NCBI GenBank assembly: GCA_030680575.1
Contig: JAUXVI010000009.1
Span: 1-64,000, forward strand
Direction of reading: 5' to 3'
From: Hylemonella sp.
GTDB lineage: Bacteria > Pseudomonadota > Gammaproteobacteria > Burkholderiales > Burkholderiaceae_C
DNA length: 64,000 nt
Shown here: positions 1 through 9,819 of the stretch, one piece after another
How positions within the stretch are numbered: the stretch's first letter is position 1
How the letters are laid out: every line of letters starts with the position of its first letter
Made by a program: the position numbers and the translations under genes
Notes under the pieces: model-generated
The model's database searches: none
What the model was told of the DNA's origin: nothing
What the model saw: only the letters and a program-made list of their open reading frames with translations

Positions 1-1
1 C

Positions 2-610
2 CTGGCGCTGAACGCGGCGGTGGAAGCCGCCCGTGCTGGCGAACAAGGTCGCGGTTTTGCCGTGGTGGCCAGTGAAGTGCGTTCCCTGGCCGGTCGTTCG
101 GCCGAGGCAGCCAAAGAAATCAAGACCCTGATCGACGACAGCGTGCAACGGGTCGAGCAGGGCAGTGCCTTGGTGGACCGGGCCGGCAGCACCATGACCG
201 AAGTGGTGAGCAGCATCCGCCGCGTCACCGACATCATGGGTGAGATCAGTGCCGCCAGCTCGGAGCAGAGCAGCGGCGTGGCTCAGGTGGGTGAGGCTGT
301 GACGCAGATGGACCAGGCGACGCAACAGAACGCGGCACTGGTGGAAGAGATGGCCGCAGCAGCGTCCAGCTTGCGCGGTCAGGCCAACGAGTTGGTGCAG
401 GCCGTGGCGGTGTTCAAGGTCGACAGCCATATGCAGCTGCGGATGGCTGAACCGGTTTTGCGCACGACGCCGGCGCCCCAGCCCTTGAAACCGCCGGTCG
501 CAGCCGCCCCCAGCAAGGCGCCTGCAAGCCGTGCCAAGGCGCTGCCGGCGGCACCGGCACCCGTCAAACCAGCACCCGTGCCGGAGAAGGACGACTGGGA
601 GTCGTTCTGA
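2..610 (+). CDS. Methyl-accepting chemotaxis protein, C-terminal part (5' cut by window)
   Basis: The frame is open from base 2 and encodes the last 202 residues of a chemoreceptor. It begins inside the conserved signalling hairpin tip ([20 protein letters not shown]), followed by the descending coiled coil and adaptation region. A Pro/Ala-rich flexible linker (about residues 140-195) leads to the last residues DDWESF. That ending fits the xWxxF pentapeptide with which some receptors tether CheR/CheB, so this receptor probably recruits the adaptation enzymes. The sensor and membrane part lie upstream of the window. A hairpin terminator follows at 663-689. Confidence 0.93.
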   Translation: MALNAAVEAARAGEQGRGFAVVASEVRSLAGRSAEAAKEIKTLIDDSVQRVEQGSALVDRAGSTMTEVVSSIRRVTDIMGEISAASSEQSSGVAQVGEAVTQMDQATQQNAALVEEMAAAASSLRGQANELVQAVAVFKVDSHMQLRMAEPVLRTTPAPQPLKPPVAAAPSKAPASRAKALPAAPAPVKPAPVPEKDDWESF

Positions 611-662
611 TTTGTTGCTGGATGTAAGCCGTGATCTAAATCAGTTAGAGTTAGACGGTCTA

Positions 663-689
663 GGCCGCCTCAGGGCGGCCCTCCTTTTT
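663..689 (+). terminator. Rho-independent terminator after the first chemoreceptor
   Basis: A perfect 7-bp stem (GGCCGCC at 663-669 with GGCGGCC at 674-680) has a 4-nt loop and is followed by CTCCTTTTT. It lies 53 nt after the chemoreceptor stop and before the Aer-like gene, so the two receptors are probably separate transcription units. Confidence 0.75.
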
Positions 690-742
690 ACGCAATGGCT
701 GGGCGCCCCAGAGAGCCCGGCTGTTTCCCCATTGAAGATCCT

Positions 743-2395
743 ATGCGTACCAACCTTCCCGTTACCCAACGCGAGCATCCTTTCCCCTCAGGCCAGACCG
801 TCGTTTCGATCACCGACCTGAAGGGGCGCATCACCCATTGCAATGAGGTGTTCATCGAACTCAGCGGTTTCACCAAGGAAGAGCTGCTGGGCCAGCCGCA
901 CAACCTGGTGCGCCATCCCGATGTGCCGGAAGAGGCCTTTCGCGACCTCTGGGCCACGTTGGAAGAAGGCCTGCCCTGGACCGGCATCGTCAAGAACCGG
1001 CGCAAGGATGGCGACCACTACTGGGTGGTGGCCAATGCCACGCCGCTGATGGAGGGCGACCGCCCGGTGGCCTACCTGTCGGTGCGGACCGAACCCTCGC
1101 GCGAGCAGATCGAGGCAGCAGAAGGTTTGTATGCCGTCATGCGAGCCGAAGTACAGGCGGGCCAGCTGGTGCATCGTTTGCGCCATGGTGCCTTGTACCG
1201 GGATACCTGGGGGGGGCGTTTCAGCCGTCTGTTGCGTCCTTCCGCGCAGGCCAAGATCACGCTGGTGGCGTTGCTGCTGGCGGGTCTGGGGCTGGGGACG
1301 GGCATGTTGGCTGCGGGCGGCTGGTCGGCCGTGTCGCTTGCTGGACTGGCCGCAAGCGTGGTGCTGACCGCGGTGCTGGGCCTGTTGGGGGGCTGGTTCC
1401 TCCGTGCCCTGACCATCAGCCCCTTGGCGCGTCTGCTGGGGTTCGCCAACCGCATGGCGGCTGGTGACCTGACCCGCTCGCTGGACGCCCAGAGCAGCGG
1501 CATTCTGGGGCAGTTGGAGCGCGCGCTCAACCAGCTCAATGTCAACATCCGTTCCATCGTCAGCGATGCGCGCACCGAAGTGGACCGCATGGGCAGCGAA
1601 ACGCACGGCATTGCCCATGGCAACCGTGAACTGTCCGAGCGCACCCAGTCGCAAGGCGCCCGGTTGGAGGAGACGGCGGCTTCCATGGAGCAGATCAGCG
1701 GCAACGTGAAGCAGACGGCTGACGCTGCGCGTCAGGCGGCCGGTCTGGCCGGCCAGGCCATGCGCATTTCCGAGCGCAGCGGCCAGGCGGTGCAGGACGT
1801 GACCCAGAACATGCACGCGATCAACGAGTCGTCCAGCCGCATTGGCGAAATCGTGCAGGTGATCGACAGCATTGCCTTCCAGACCAACCTGCTGGCGCTC
1901 AATGCCGCAGTGGAAGCAGCCCGCGCCGGTGAACAGGGCCGTGGTTTTGCGGTGGTGGCGGCCGAAGTGCGGCAACTGGCCACGCGCAGTTCAGCCGCGG
2001 CGCGCGAGATTGCCCAGCTGATCCAGGAGTCGTCCGCCAAGGTCGAGACCGGTACCAAGCTCAGTGACAGTGCCCGCCGCACCATGCAGGAAGCGGTGGA
2101 TGCGTCACGTCAGGTCAACACCCTCATTTCAGAAATCCACACGGCGGTGGACGAGCAGCTGTTGGGGATCGAGCAGATCAACGAAGCCATGGTGCACATG
2201 GACGAACTGACCCAGCAGAACAACCAGCTGGTCCACAACCTGGCCACCTCCGGCATCGCGCTGGAGGCACAGGCCCGCGGTGTGGCTGACGCCATGCATG
2301 TGTTCCGCCTCAGCCCGACCGATGTCATGCAGGTGCAGGATGCCGTGGCCCTGCGGCGCGAGATGAAGCAACTGGCCGGCACGGAGGCACGGTGA
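743..2395 (+). CDS. Aer-like PAS-domain methyl-accepting chemotaxis protein
   Basis: This 550-residue receptor has an N-terminal PAS domain (about 20-115, with [21 protein letters not shown], typical of the FAD-binding Aer type) and no periplasmic domain. A hydrophobic anchor region follows (about 168-225), then HAMP (about 225-280) and a signalling domain whose tip is near residues 373-410. Aer-type receptors sense redox state or electron-transport activity for energy taxis and signal to CheA/CheW. The ATG at 743 is preferred over an upstream in-frame ATG at 695 because the latter lies at the terminator hairpin. It lacks the C-terminal WxxF tether of its neighbour. Its stop overlaps the GTG of the next gene. 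Confidence 0.9.
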   Translation: MRTNLPVTQREHPFPSGQTVVSITDLKGRITHCNEVFIELSGFTKEELLGQPHNLVRHPDVPEEAFRDLWATLEEGLPWTGIVKNRRKDGDHYWVVANATPLMEGDRPVAYLSVRTEPSREQIEAAEGLYAVMRAEVQAGQLVHRLRHGALYRDTWGGRFSRLLRPSAQAKITLVALLLAGLGLGTGMLAAGGWSAVSLAGLAASVVLTAVLGLLGGWFLRALTISPLARLLGFANRMAAGDLTRSLDAQSSGILGQLERALNQLNVNIRSIVSDARTEVDRMGSETHGIAHGNRELSERTQSQGARLEETAASMEQISGNVKQTADAARQAAGLAGQAMRISERSGQAVQDVTQNMHAINESSSRIGEIVQVIDSIAFQTNLLALNAAVEAARAGEQGRGFAVVAAEVRQLATRSSAAAREIAQLIQESSAKVETGTKLSDSARRTMQEAVDASRQVNTLISEIHTAVDEQLLGIEQINEAMVHMDELTQQNNQLVHNLATSGIALEAQARGVADAMHVFRLSPTDVMQVQDAVALRREMKQLAGTEAR

Positions 2396-3432
2396 GCGAT
2401 CCCCAGCTCGACTTCGGTTTTGAAGGGCCGGTGGTGCCCTTGGCACCGACAAGCAAGGGCAAGGCCAAGGCGCGCACCAAGCTGGCGGCTCCCAAGCCTG
2501 CTGCGCCCGTTCTCGCCGCCGCTGCCCCTGCTGCCGACGCCGAGAGTCTGGCGCGCCAGTTGGAGGGACATCCCGATTTCCGCGTGCTGCGCCGGCTGCA
2601 GCCCTGCCTGCAGTTCGCACCAGCGCAGGGGCCGGTGCGCCACGTGGTGCTGCTCGACACCGAAACCACCGGCCTTGATGCCAGCCGCGAGAAGATCATT
2701 GAACTGGCCTTGGTGCGCGTTGAAGTCGATATTGAGACCGGCCGGCCGTGCGGCGCCGTGCAGGTGTACGACGGCCTGGAAGACCCGGGCATGCCGATCT
2801 CCGCAGAGATTGAAGCCCTGACCGGCATCAGCAACGACATGGTGCGTGGCCAGCGGCTTGACGAGACGCGGGTGGCCGAACTGCTGGCGGGTGTCGACCT
2901 GATCGTGGCCCACAACGCCGCCTTCGACCGCCCCTTTGTCGAAGCGCGCCTGCCGGCCTTCGCGCAACTGCCCTGGGCCTGCTCCTTTGCCGACATCGAC
3001 TGGAAAACCGAAGGCCAGTCTTCGGCCAAGCTGGAAAACCTGGCGCTTTCCCATGGCTGGTTTTACGACGCCCACCGCGCCGAGATGGATTGCCATGCCT
3101 TGCTCGCCGTGCTGGGGCAGACCTTGCCGAAATCACAGCAGACGGGACTGGCGCGTTTGCTGCTGGCTGGCACGCAGACGTCCTACCGCCTGCAGGCGAC
3201 AGCTGCACCGTTCGATGCCAAGGATCTGTTGAAGGCACGCGGTTACCGCTGGAATGCCGAACAGCGCGTCTGGCAAACCCTGCTCTCGGACGAGGCCGCC
3301 CTGCAGGCCGAGTGCGATTGGCTGCGTTCGGCCGTTTATGGCGGCCGCGCCGCGCGGGTGCAGCTGGAGAAGCTGCATGCCGGCATCAAGTACTCGGCGC
3401 GCGCTGGTGAGGTGTCACAGCGGCAGCTTTAG
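2392..3432 (+). CDS. DEDDh-type 3'-5' exonuclease (DnaQ/RNase T superfamily)
   Basis: This 346-residue protein has an Ala/Pro/Lys-rich N-terminus (to about 40) and an exonuclease domain. The domain shows motif I DTETTG (about 89), motif [11 protein letters not shown] (about 174) and motif [14 protein letters not shown] (about 228), so all DEDDh residues are present. A roughly 90-residue C-terminal region ([17 protein letters not shown]) is not part of the nuclease fold. The GTG start overlaps the chemoreceptor stop (GTGA) and has GGAGG five bases upstream, so the genes are translationally coupled. It could trim DNA ends in repair or act as an epsilon-like proofreader; the substrate cannot be read from sequence. 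Confidence 0.87.
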   Translation: MSDPQLDFGFEGPVVPLAPTSKGKAKARTKLAAPKPAAPVLAAAAPAADAESLARQLEGHPDFRVLRRLQPCLQFAPAQGPVRHVVLLDTETTGLDASREKIIELALVRVEVDIETGRPCGAVQVYDGLEDPGMPISAEIEALTGISNDMVRGQRLDETRVAELLAGVDLIVAHNAAFDRPFVEARLPAFAQLPWACSFADIDWKTEGQSSAKLENLALSHGWFYDAHRAEMDCHALLAVLGQTLPKSQQTGLARLLLAGTQTSYRLQATAAPFDAKDLLKARGYRWNAEQRVWQTLLSDEAALQAECDWLRSAVYGGRAARVQLEKLHAGIKYSARAGEVSQRQL

Positions 3433-3452
3433 CGCCTGACCTGCCAGGCGCT
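3431..3452. terminator. Hairpin between convergent genes, possible bidirectional terminator
   Basis: A perfect 8-bp inverted repeat (AGCGCCTG at 3431-3438, CAGGCGCT at 3445-3452) with a 6-nt loop starts within the exonuclease stop codon. It lies 13 bases from the stop of the convergent ABC-F gene. No T-run follows on either side, so intrinsic termination is uncertain. Confidence 0.4.
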
Positions 3453-3464
3453 GAGCCTGGCGCG

Positions 3465-5420
3465 TCAGTTGGCCGCTTCGACCTGGCCTGATAGTTCAAG
3501 CCAGCGCTCTTCCAGCGTGTCCAGTTCGTTCTGCACAACCTGCAGTTGCTGGCCCAACTCGGTGATCTCGGCCACGCTGGGGTGACCCGCCAGCCGGGCT
3601 TCCAGCGCCGTTTTCTGCGGGTTGAGTTCGGCCATGCGGGCTTCTGTCTTTTCCAGCTCACGTTTGAGCTGGCGCGTGCGGTTGTCTTCCCGCACCGGCT
3701 TGGCGGCCGGCGCCGGGGTGACCGGCTTGGCGCTGGCGGCTGCGGCAGCCTCCTTGGCGGATTCCTTGATGGCTTCGCGTTGGCGCTTGGCTTCGTCCAG
3801 CAGGTAACGCTGGTAGTCGTCCAGATCGCCGTCGAAGGGATCGACGCCGCCACGCGACACCAGCCAGAACTCGTCGCACACCGTGCGCAGCAGCGAGCGG
3901 TCGTGGCTGACCAGCATCACCGTGCCTTCGAACTCGTTGAGCGCCATGCCCAGGGCCTCGCGCGTGGCCAGATCCAGGTGGTTGGTCGGCTCGTCCAGCA
4001 GCAGCAGGTTGGGGCGCTGCCACACCAGCATGCACAGCACCAGGCGGGCCTTCTCGCCGCCGCTCATGCTGCCCACACTCTGCTTGACCTGGTCGCCGGT
4101 GAAGTTGAAGCTGCCCAGGAAACTGCGCAGATCCTGCTCGCGTGTAGGCTGGCCGCTGAGCTGGCCTTTGAGCGTGACTTCCTTGACCAGCTGGATCATG
4201 TGTTCCAGCGGCGTGTCTTGCGGGCGCAGCACATCGAGTTCCTGCTGGGCAAAGTAGCCGATCGCCAGGCCCTTGCCCTCGGTGATCTCGCCGCTGATCG
4301 GCTGCAGCGCACGCGCAATCGTTTTGACCACGGTCGACTTGCCCTGGCCGTTGGCGCCCAGGATGCCGATGCGCTGGCCGGCCAGTACCGATTTACTGAC
4401 GTTTTTCACGATGACCGTGGGCGGCGTGCCGGCCGGTGCATCGTCCGGCGGCGGGTAGCCGAAGCTCACGTCCTGCATGGCCAGCATCGGGTTGGGCAGG
4501 TTGGCAGGTTCCTTGAATTCGAAGGTGAAATCCGCCTCGGCCAGCAGCGGCGCAATGCGCTCCATGCGGCCCAGCGCCTTGACGCGGCTCTGCGCCTGCT
4601 TGGCCTTGCTGGCCTTGGCCTTGAAGCGGTCGATGAACTTCTGCAGGTGGGCGATCTTTTCCTGCTGCTTGGCGTAGGAGGCCTGCTGCAGCTCCATCTG
4701 CTCGGCCCGCATGTCCTCGAACTTGCTGTAGTTGCCGCCGTAGCGGTTGAGCTTGGCGTTCTCGATGTGCACCGTGACCTGGGTCACGGCGTCGAGGAAT
4801 TCGCGGTCATGGCTGATCACCAGCATGGTGCCCTGGTAGCGCTGCAGCCAGGCTTCCAGCCAGACCAGGGCGTCCAGGTCCAGGTGGTTGGTGGGTTCGT
4901 CCAGCAGCAGCAGGTCGGACGGGCACATCAGCGCCCGTGCCAGTTGTAGGCGCATGCGCCAGCCGCCGGAGAAGCTGTTGACCGGTTTGTCGAGTTCGGT
5001 GGTCTTGAAGCCCAGGCCCAGGATCAGTGCCTGGGCGCGGGCCGGGGCATCGTGCGCACCGGCGTCGTGCAGCTCCATGTAGGCATGGGCCATGCGCTCG
5101 CCGTCTTCGGTCGCCTCCGAGGCCGTCACCTCGGCCTGCGCTGCCGCCAGCTGCGTGTCGCCGGCGATCACGAAGTCGGTGGCGCTCTCGGCGGTTTCCG
5201 GCATGTCCTGCGCCACCTGGGCCAGGCGCCATTGGGCGGGAATGTAGTAGTCGCCGCTGTCCTCGTGCAGCGTGCCGTTGAGCAGCGCGAACAGCGTCGA
5301 TTTGCCGGCGCCGTTGCGCCCGACCAGACCGACTTTTTCGCCGGGGTTGATGGTCACGGACGCGCCATCGAGGATCACCTTGGCGCCGCGGCGCAGGGTG
5401 ATGTTTTTCAGAGTAATCAT
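3465..5420 (-). CDS. ABC-F family ATPase (YheS-like)
   Basis: This 651-residue cytosolic protein has two ABC cassettes and no membrane domain. Cassette 1 has Walker A GRNGAGKS (about 35), signature SFSGGW and LLLLDEPTNHLD (about 173). An alpha-helical interdomain linker with Lys/Gln-rich helices (about 240-295) follows. Cassette 2 has GANGQGKS (about 355) and SMSGGEKARL with LLLLDEPTNHLD (about 470). A charged C-terminal coiled coil (about 570-645) ends it. ABC-F proteins bind the ribosomal E site and relieve stalled translation; length and C-terminal arm fit YheS/Uup types. It lies downstream of prmB, separated by a repeat element. A 7-bp inverted repeat lies just upstream of its start. Confidence 0.9.
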   Translation of the reverse strand: MITLKNITLRRGAKVILDGASVTINPGEKVGLVGRNGAGKSTLFALLNGTLHEDSGDYYIPAQWRLAQVAQDMPETAESATDFVIAGDTQLAAAQAEVTASEATEDGERMAHAYMELHDAGAHDAPARAQALILGLGFKTTELDKPVNSFSGGWRMRLQLARALMCPSDLLLLDEPTNHLDLDALVWLEAWLQRYQGTMLVISHDREFLDAVTQVTVHIENAKLNRYGGNYSKFEDMRAEQMELQQASYAKQQEKIAHLQKFIDRFKAKASKAKQAQSRVKALGRMERIAPLLAEADFTFEFKEPANLPNPMLAMQDVSFGYPPPDDAPAGTPPTVIVKNVSKSVLAGQRIGILGANGQGKSTVVKTIARALQPISGEITEGKGLAIGYFAQQELDVLRPQDTPLEHMIQLVKEVTLKGQLSGQPTREQDLRSFLGSFNFTGDQVKQSVGSMSGGEKARLVLCMLVWQRPNLLLLDEPTNHLDLATREALGMALNEFEGTVMLVSHDRSLLRTVCDEFWLVSRGGVDPFDGDLDDYQRYLLDEAKRQREAIKESAKEAAAAASAKPVTPAPAAKPVREDNRTRQLKRELEKTEARMAELNPQKTALEARLAGHPSVAEITELGQQLQVVQNELDTLEERWLELSGQVEAAN

Positions 5421-5431
5421 TGGTTCTATTC

Positions 5432-5455
5432 CGTCGCGCCAAGAGGCTCGCGACG
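5432..5455 (-). promoter_or_regulatory. Leader hairpin upstream of the ABC-F gene
   Basis: CGTCGCG (5432-5438) and CGCGACG (5449-5455) form a perfect 7-bp stem with a 10-nt loop, ending 12 bases before the ABC-F ATG. ABC-F genes are sometimes controlled by leader attenuation, but here only the hairpin is visible; function is inferred. Confidence 0.35.
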
Positions 5456-5475
5456 CGTGAAATGGTCTAAACGTG

Positions 5476-5560
5476 GAACGCCGCGGAACCGGCTTGGCCG
5501 GGCCGCTGGCGTTGCCCCCTTGAGGGGGAGACGGCGAAAGCCGGCACAGGGGTGTCTCAT
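5476..5560 (-). repeat. Palindromic repeat type A, copy R1 (3' of prmB)
   Basis: This copy starts at the prmB stop codon (stop 5557-5559) with a CACCCC edge. It continues through a CGGC-GAAA-GCCG hairpin, a CCCCCTCAAGGGGG hairpin and the long hairpin at 5477-5513. In the long hairpin the outer helix is AACGCC/GGCGTT, the middle GCGG/CCGC and the apical CCGGC/GCCGG. Reading with prmB, an ATG overlapping its stop (ATGA) opens a 44-codon frame through the repeat that ends five bases before the ABC-F start. Confidence 0.85.
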
Positions 5561-6444
5561 CTGACCAAAGCTTCGCGTGTGATCAGCAGCACCTGCTCAT
5601 CTCCCGCGCTGGTGTCCAGCCAGAACACTTCGAGTTTCGGGAAGGCGGCTTCAAAGTTCTCACGTTCGTTGCCGATTTCCAGCACCAGCACGGCGTGTTC
5701 GCTCATGTGGGCCGGCGCCTCGCGCAGCAGGCTGCGGATGAAGTCCATGCCATCGACGCCACCGGCCAGCGCCAGCTCGGGCTCGGCGCGGTACTCGGCC
5801 GGCAGGGTCGCCATGCTTTGCGCGTTGACGTAGGGCGGGTTGCACAGGATCAGGTCGTAGGGGCCGCGCACGCTGCTCAAGCCGTCGGACTGCAACAGCG
5901 TGATGCGGTCTACCAGTCCGTGTTTCTCGACGTTCATGCGCGCCACCGCCAGCGCATCGAGCGAGAGGTCGGCACCATCCACCGTCACGTCCGGGTAGGT
6001 CATGGCCGCCAGCACAGCCAGGCTGCCGTTGCCGGTGCACAGATCCAAGACCTTCTTCGTGTGCTCGCCCAGCCAGGGGTCGATGCTGCCATCGGCCAGC
6101 AGCTCGGCAATGAAGGAACGCGGCACGATGGCGCGCTCATCCACGTAGAAAGGCACGCCCTGCAACCAGGCTTCGTGCGTCAGGTAGGCGGCGGGTTTTC
6201 GCGTTTTGATGCGTGCTTCAAAAAGTGTAGCAACCCGCGCTTGATCGGCGGGGTCTACCGGCTGATTTGCCACACCATCGAGGTCGTCCAGCGGCAGTCC
6301 GAGTTGCCACAGCACCAGCCAGGTCGCTTCGTCGAAGGCATTGTTCGTGCCGTGGCCGAAAGCCACACCCGCATCGGTGAGTTGTTTGGCGCCGGCGACG
6401 ACCAGTTCGATGACCGTCGGCTGTTCAGTCAGGGTCTGCGTCAT
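5557..6444 (-). CDS. prmB: Ribosomal protein uL3 N5-glutamine methyltransferase PrmB
   Basis: This 295-residue SAM-dependent methyltransferase of the HemK/PrmB family modifies a glutamine of ribosomal protein L3. The SAM motif [13 protein letters not shown] lies near residue 133 and the catalytic NPPY motif near 200 ([20 protein letters not shown]). The following EPELALAGG context matches PrmB better than PrmC, which modifies release factors. The ATG overlaps the dapE stop (ATGA), so translation is coupled to dapE. A type-A repeat abuts its stop. Confidence 0.93.
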   Translation of the reverse strand: MTQTLTEQPTVIELVVAGAKQLTDAGVAFGHGTNNAFDEATWLVLWQLGLPLDDLDGVANQPVDPADQARVATLFEARIKTRKPAAYLTHEAWLQGVPFYVDERAIVPRSFIAELLADGSIDPWLGEHTKKVLDLCTGNGSLAVLAAMTYPDVTVDGADLSLDALAVARMNVEKHGLVDRITLLQSDGLSSVRGPYDLILCNPPYVNAQSMATLPAEYRAEPELALAGGVDGMDFIRSLLREAPAHMSEHAVLVLEIGNERENFEAAFPKLEVFWLDTSAGDEQVLLITREALVR

Positions 6445-7604
6445 GCGGCCAGCTTTTCCAGCACGCGCCGGTAGATGTTCTTCAAGGGCTCGATGTCCGC
6501 CACCGGGATGTATTCGTCAATCTTGTGGATGGTGGCATTGGTCGGCCCGAGCTCGATCACCTGCGGGCAGATCTGCGCGATGAAGCGGCCATCGCTGGTG
6601 CCGCCGCTGGTGGAGAGTTCGGTCTCGATGCCGGTTTCGTCGCGAATGGCGTCGCGCACCGCGTTCACCAGGGTGCCGGGCGTGGTGAGGAAGGGCAGGC
6701 CACCGATGGTCCAGACCAGTTCGTATTCGAGTTCGTGCTTGTCGAGCACGAACGTCAGGCGTTGCTGCAGGCTTTCGGGCGTGGATTCCGTGGAGAAGCG
6801 GAAGTTGAAATCGATCACCACCGAACCCGGGATCACGTTGCTGGCGCCGGTGCCGCCATGGATGTTGCTGATCTGCCAGGTGGTGGGCGGGAAGAAGTCG
6901 TTGCCGCGGTCCCATTCGATGCCCACCAGCTCGGCCATGGCCGGGGCGAACAGGTGCATCGGGTTCTTCGCCAGGTGCGGGTAGGCGATGTGGCCCTGTA
7001 CCCCCTTGACGGTGAGCCGGCCAGACATGGTGCCGCGCCGGCCGTTCTTGATCATGTCGCCGGTACGCTGTACCGAGGTGGGTTCGCCGACGATGCAGTA
7101 GTCCAGCGCCTCACCGCGCTTTTGTAGTTCGCGGCAGACCATCACGGTGCCGTCCACTGCCGGGCCTTCCTCGTCGCTGGTCAGCAGGAGGGCGATGTTC
7201 AATGGGGCCTCGGGCTGAGCGGCGACAAACTCCTCGACCGCCACCACGAAGGCGGCGAGCGAGGTTTTCATGTCGCTGCTGCCACGGCCGTACAGCTTGC
7301 CGTCGCGGTGGGTGGGGGCGAACGGGGCGCTCGTCCACTGCGCCACCGGGCCGGTCGGCACGACATCGGTGTGGCCGGCGAATACTATCGTTTTAGGAGC
7401 GCCTTGCGCCGTATTGGCGGCGCTTGCGGCTCGTTTTGCCCATAAGTTCGTGACGCGGAAGTCAGCCGGGCCGCTCTCCATGGTTTCACAGGCAAAACCC
7501 AAAGGCTGCAGGCGCGACGCGATGAGCGCCTGGCAACCGGCGTCATCCGGTGTGATGGAAGGCAGCGAAATCAGCTGCTCGGCAAGAATCAGGGTGCGGG
7601 TCAT
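6441..7604 (-). CDS. dapE: Succinyl-diaminopimelate desuccinylase
   Basis: This 387-residue M20 metallopeptidase removes succinate from N-succinyl-LL-diaminopimelate in the lysine/peptidoglycan pathway. Visible motifs are [12 protein letters not shown] with the zinc-binding His, the SSDMK Asp, the DEEGP catalytic Glu pair, and [13 protein letters not shown] and [15 protein letters not shown] near the C-terminus. The start [15 protein letters not shown] at 7604 is chosen over an upstream in-frame start at 7757, which would run into pilU and has no family similarity. An AT-rich tract with rare codons (about 7380-7455) lies just before the HTD motif. Confidence 0.95.
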   Translation of the reverse strand: MTRTLILAEQLISLPSITPDDAGCQALIASRLQPLGFACETMESGPADFRVTNLWAKRAASAANTAQGAPKTIVFAGHTDVVPTGPVAQWTSAPFAPTHRDGKLYGRGSSDMKTSLAAFVVAVEEFVAAQPEAPLNIALLLTSDEEGPAVDGTVMVCRELQKRGEALDYCIVGEPTSVQRTGDMIKNGRRGTMSGRLTVKGVQGHIAYPHLAKNPMHLFAPAMAELVGIEWDRGNDFFPPTTWQISNIHGGTGASNVIPGSVVIDFNFRFSTESTPESLQQRLTFVLDKHELEYELVWTIGGLPFLTTPGTLVNAVRDAIRDETGIETELSTSGGTSDGRFIAQICPQVIELGPTNATIHKIDEYIPVADIEPLKNIYRRVLEKLAA

Positions 7605-7648
7605 AAGGGCATGCGCGGGATGGGAGGCGAGGTGGGACGCAGCGCGCC

Positions 7649-8806
7649 TCAGTGCTTCACATCCAGGGTGATTTCGGTGAACGACGGTTCGTCGTCGTGG
7701 TCTTCGGGCGACGCCTGTGCCGGTGCCGCCTTGTGGAAGTCGTTCTGCAGGCGCCACATCAGGTTGGTGGGCGAGTCGGAGTTGGCCAGGCCTTCCTTGC
7801 GGTCGACGACGCCATCGTTGATCAGGCGCGCAATGTCCTGCTCGAAGTTCTGCGAGCCTTCGGCCATGGCTTTTTCCAGCGCTTCCTTGATGGCGGAAAA
7901 ATCACCTTTCTCGATCAGCTCGGACACCAGCTTGGTGTTGAGCATGACCTCGACTGCCGGCGTGCGGCCGCCGTTGGTGGTGCGCAAGAGACGTTGCGAC
8001 ACGATGGCCTTGAGCGCGCTGGACAGGTCGCCCAGCATGGACTGGCGCACTTCCACCGGGTAGAAGCTCAAGATGCGGTTGAGCGCCTGGTAGCTGTTGT
8101 TGGCGTGCATGGTGGCCAGGCACAGGTGGCCGGACTGCGCGTAGGCAATGGCCGCGGACATGGTCTCGCGGTCGCGGATCTCGCCGATCAGGATCACATC
8201 GGGCGCCTGGCGCAGCGCGTTCTGCAGCGCCACGGCCAGCGAGGCGGTGTCGGAGCCGATCTCGCGCTGGTTGACCACCGAGCGCTTGTTCTTGAACAGG
8301 AACTCGATCGGGTCCTCGATGGTCAGGATGTGGCCGGACGCATTTTCGTTGCGGTGGTCGATCATCGAGGCCAGCGAGGTGCTCTTGCCCATGCCGGTGG
8401 CACCCACCATCAGCAAGAGGCCGCGCTTTTCCATGATGAGTTCGGACAGGATGGGTGGCACCGACAGCGATGACAGCGGCGGCACTTCGTTGGCAATGAA
8501 ACGGATCACCGCCGCCACCGAACCGCGCTGGCGCATGGCGCTCAGGCGGAAACGCCCGACACCAGCCAGCGGAAAACCCATGTTGAGCTCGCCGGTGCGG
8601 TCGAGCTCGGTCAGGCGCTCGGCCGGCAGGAGTTCCGCCAGCAGGCCGCGCGGCGCCTCGGGCGTCAGCGGCTGGCTGTTGATCGGCACGCACTGGCCGT
8701 TGATACGGATGAGCGCCGGCGCGAACGCGGAGAGGTAGACGTCCGAAGCCTTCTTCTCGGCCATCAGCCGCAGGATCCGCTCCATGGTGCCCATCGTCGT
8801 GCTCAT
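7649..8806 (-). CDS. pilU: PilT/PilU-family type IV pilus retraction ATPase
   Basis: This 385-residue secretion-superfamily ATPase has Walker [10 protein letters not shown] (about 133), an Asp box with TIEDPIEF, Walker [12 protein letters not shown] and a His box ATMHANNS. An acidic C-terminal tail after about residue 350 ([12 protein letters not shown]) is typical of PilU rather than PilT. The family drives pilus retraction with PilT at the inner membrane. It lies inside the diaminopimelate operon between dapD and dapE (44 nt to dapE), and no pilT partner is visible next to it. PilU is preferred, but a PilT paralogue cannot be excluded. Confidence 0.88.
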   Translation of the reverse strand: MSTTMGTMERILRLMAEKKASDVYLSAFAPALIRINGQCVPINSQPLTPEAPRGLLAELLPAERLTELDRTGELNMGFPLAGVGRFRLSAMRQRGSVAAVIRFIANEVPPLSSLSVPPILSELIMEKRGLLLMVGATGMGKSTSLASMIDHRNENASGHILTIEDPIEFLFKNKRSVVNQREIGSDTASLAVALQNALRQAPDVILIGEIRDRETMSAAIAYAQSGHLCLATMHANNSYQALNRILSFYPVEVRQSMLGDLSSALKAIVSQRLLRTTNGGRTPAVEVMLNTKLVSELIEKGDFSAIKEALEKAMAEGSQNFEQDIARLINDGVVDRKEGLANSDSPTNLMWRLQNDFHKAAPAQASPEDHDDEPSFTEITLDVKH

Positions 8807-8879
8807 TTTGTTCCTATCCCTTGAACGCTGATCAACAGCCGAAGACCATAAACCTAGGCGTACTCACGGCCTCAAACCG

Positions 8880-8979
8880 GGAAACGCCGTGGAACCGGCT
8901 TAGCCGGGCCACAGGCGTTGCCCCCTGCAAGGGGGGTGGCGAAGCGACACGAAGTGCGCGCAGCCTGGGGGTGTGCCAT
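8880..8979 (-). repeat. Palindromic repeat type A, copy R2 (3' of dapD)
   Basis: This full-length copy between dapD and pilU has its CACCCCC edge four bases from the dapD stop. Elements in gene sense are the GGCTGCGCGCACTTCG segment, a CCCCCTTGCAGGGGG hairpin, and the long hairpin at 8883-8919 (outer AACGCC/GGCGTT, middle GTGG/CCAC, apical CCGGC/GCCGG). An ATG sharing one base with the dapD stop (TGATG) opens a 35-codon frame through it ([10 protein letters not shown]) that ends at 8872, 65 bases before pilU. Confidence 0.87.
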
Positions 8980-9803
8980 CAATCCCTCAGCAAGTCGTTC
9001 AAGCTGGTCTTGGCACGGGTCTGTGCATCGACGCGCTTGACGATGATGGCGGCGTACAGGCTGTACTTGCCGCCGTCTTTCGGCAGGCTGCCGCTGATCA
9101 CCACCGAGCCGGCCGGCACGCGGCCGTAGCTCACCTCGCCGGTCGCGCGGTCATAGATCGGGGTGCTCTGGCCGATGTACACGCCCATGGAGATCACCGA
9201 GTTCTCTTCCACGATCACGCCTTCAACGATCTCGGAGCGTGCGCCGATGAAGCAATTGTCTTCGATGATGGTCGGGTTGGCTTGCAGCGGCTCCAGCACG
9301 CCGCCCAGGCCGACGCCGCCGGACAGATGCACGTTCTTGCCGACCTGCGCGCAGGAACCGACGGTGGCCCAGGTGTCGACCATGGTGCCTTCATCGACGT
9401 AGGCGCCGATGTTGACGTAGGACGGCATCAGGATGGCGCCCTTGGCAATGAAGCTGCCGCGGCGCGCCACGGCCGGCGGCACCACGCGCACGCCGCTGGC
9501 TTTCATCTCTTCTTCCGTCAGGTGGGCGAACTTGGTCTGCACCTTGTCGTAAAAGCCGAGGTCACCGGCCTTGATGACTTCGTTGTCCTTCAGGCGGAAA
9601 GACAGCAGCACGGCTTTCTTGATCCACTGGTGCACCGTCCACTGGCCCACGCCTTCGCGGCTGGCCACGCGCAGGCGGCCGCCGTTGAGTTCGGTGATGA
9701 CGTGCTCGACCGCATCGGCCACGTCCTTCGGGGCGGACTTCGGGGAAATGTTGGCGCGGTCTTCCCACGCGGCGTCAATGATCTTTTGCAGTTGTTGGCT
9801 CAT
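8979..9803 (-). CDS. dapD: Tetrahydrodipicolinate N-succinyltransferase
   Basis: This 274-residue protein catalyses succinyl-CoA-dependent acylation of tetrahydrodipicolinate, the committed step of the succinylase branch of diaminopimelate synthesis. After a helical N-terminal domain the sequence shows left-handed beta-helix hexapeptide repeats ([20 protein letters not shown], then [19 protein letters not shown]), the trimer fold of this family. The start [16 protein letters not shown] (ATG at 9803) is chosen; the frame extends upstream to 9848 but those residues do not match the family. The dapC stop lies 16 bases upstream. Confidence 0.96.
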   Translation of the reverse strand: MSQQLQKIIDAAWEDRANISPKSAPKDVADAVEHVITELNGGRLRVASREGVGQWTVHQWIKKAVLLSFRLKDNEVIKAGDLGFYDKVQTKFAHLTEEEMKASGVRVVPPAVARRGSFIAKGAILMPSYVNIGAYVDEGTMVDTWATVGSCAQVGKNVHLSGGVGLGGVLEPLQANPTIIEDNCFIGARSEIVEGVIVEENSVISMGVYIGQSTPIYDRATGEVSYGRVPAGSVVISGSLPKDGGKYSLYAAIIVKRVDAQTRAKTSLNDLLRD

Positions 9804-9819
9804 GGTTTTTCTCAGGCTT

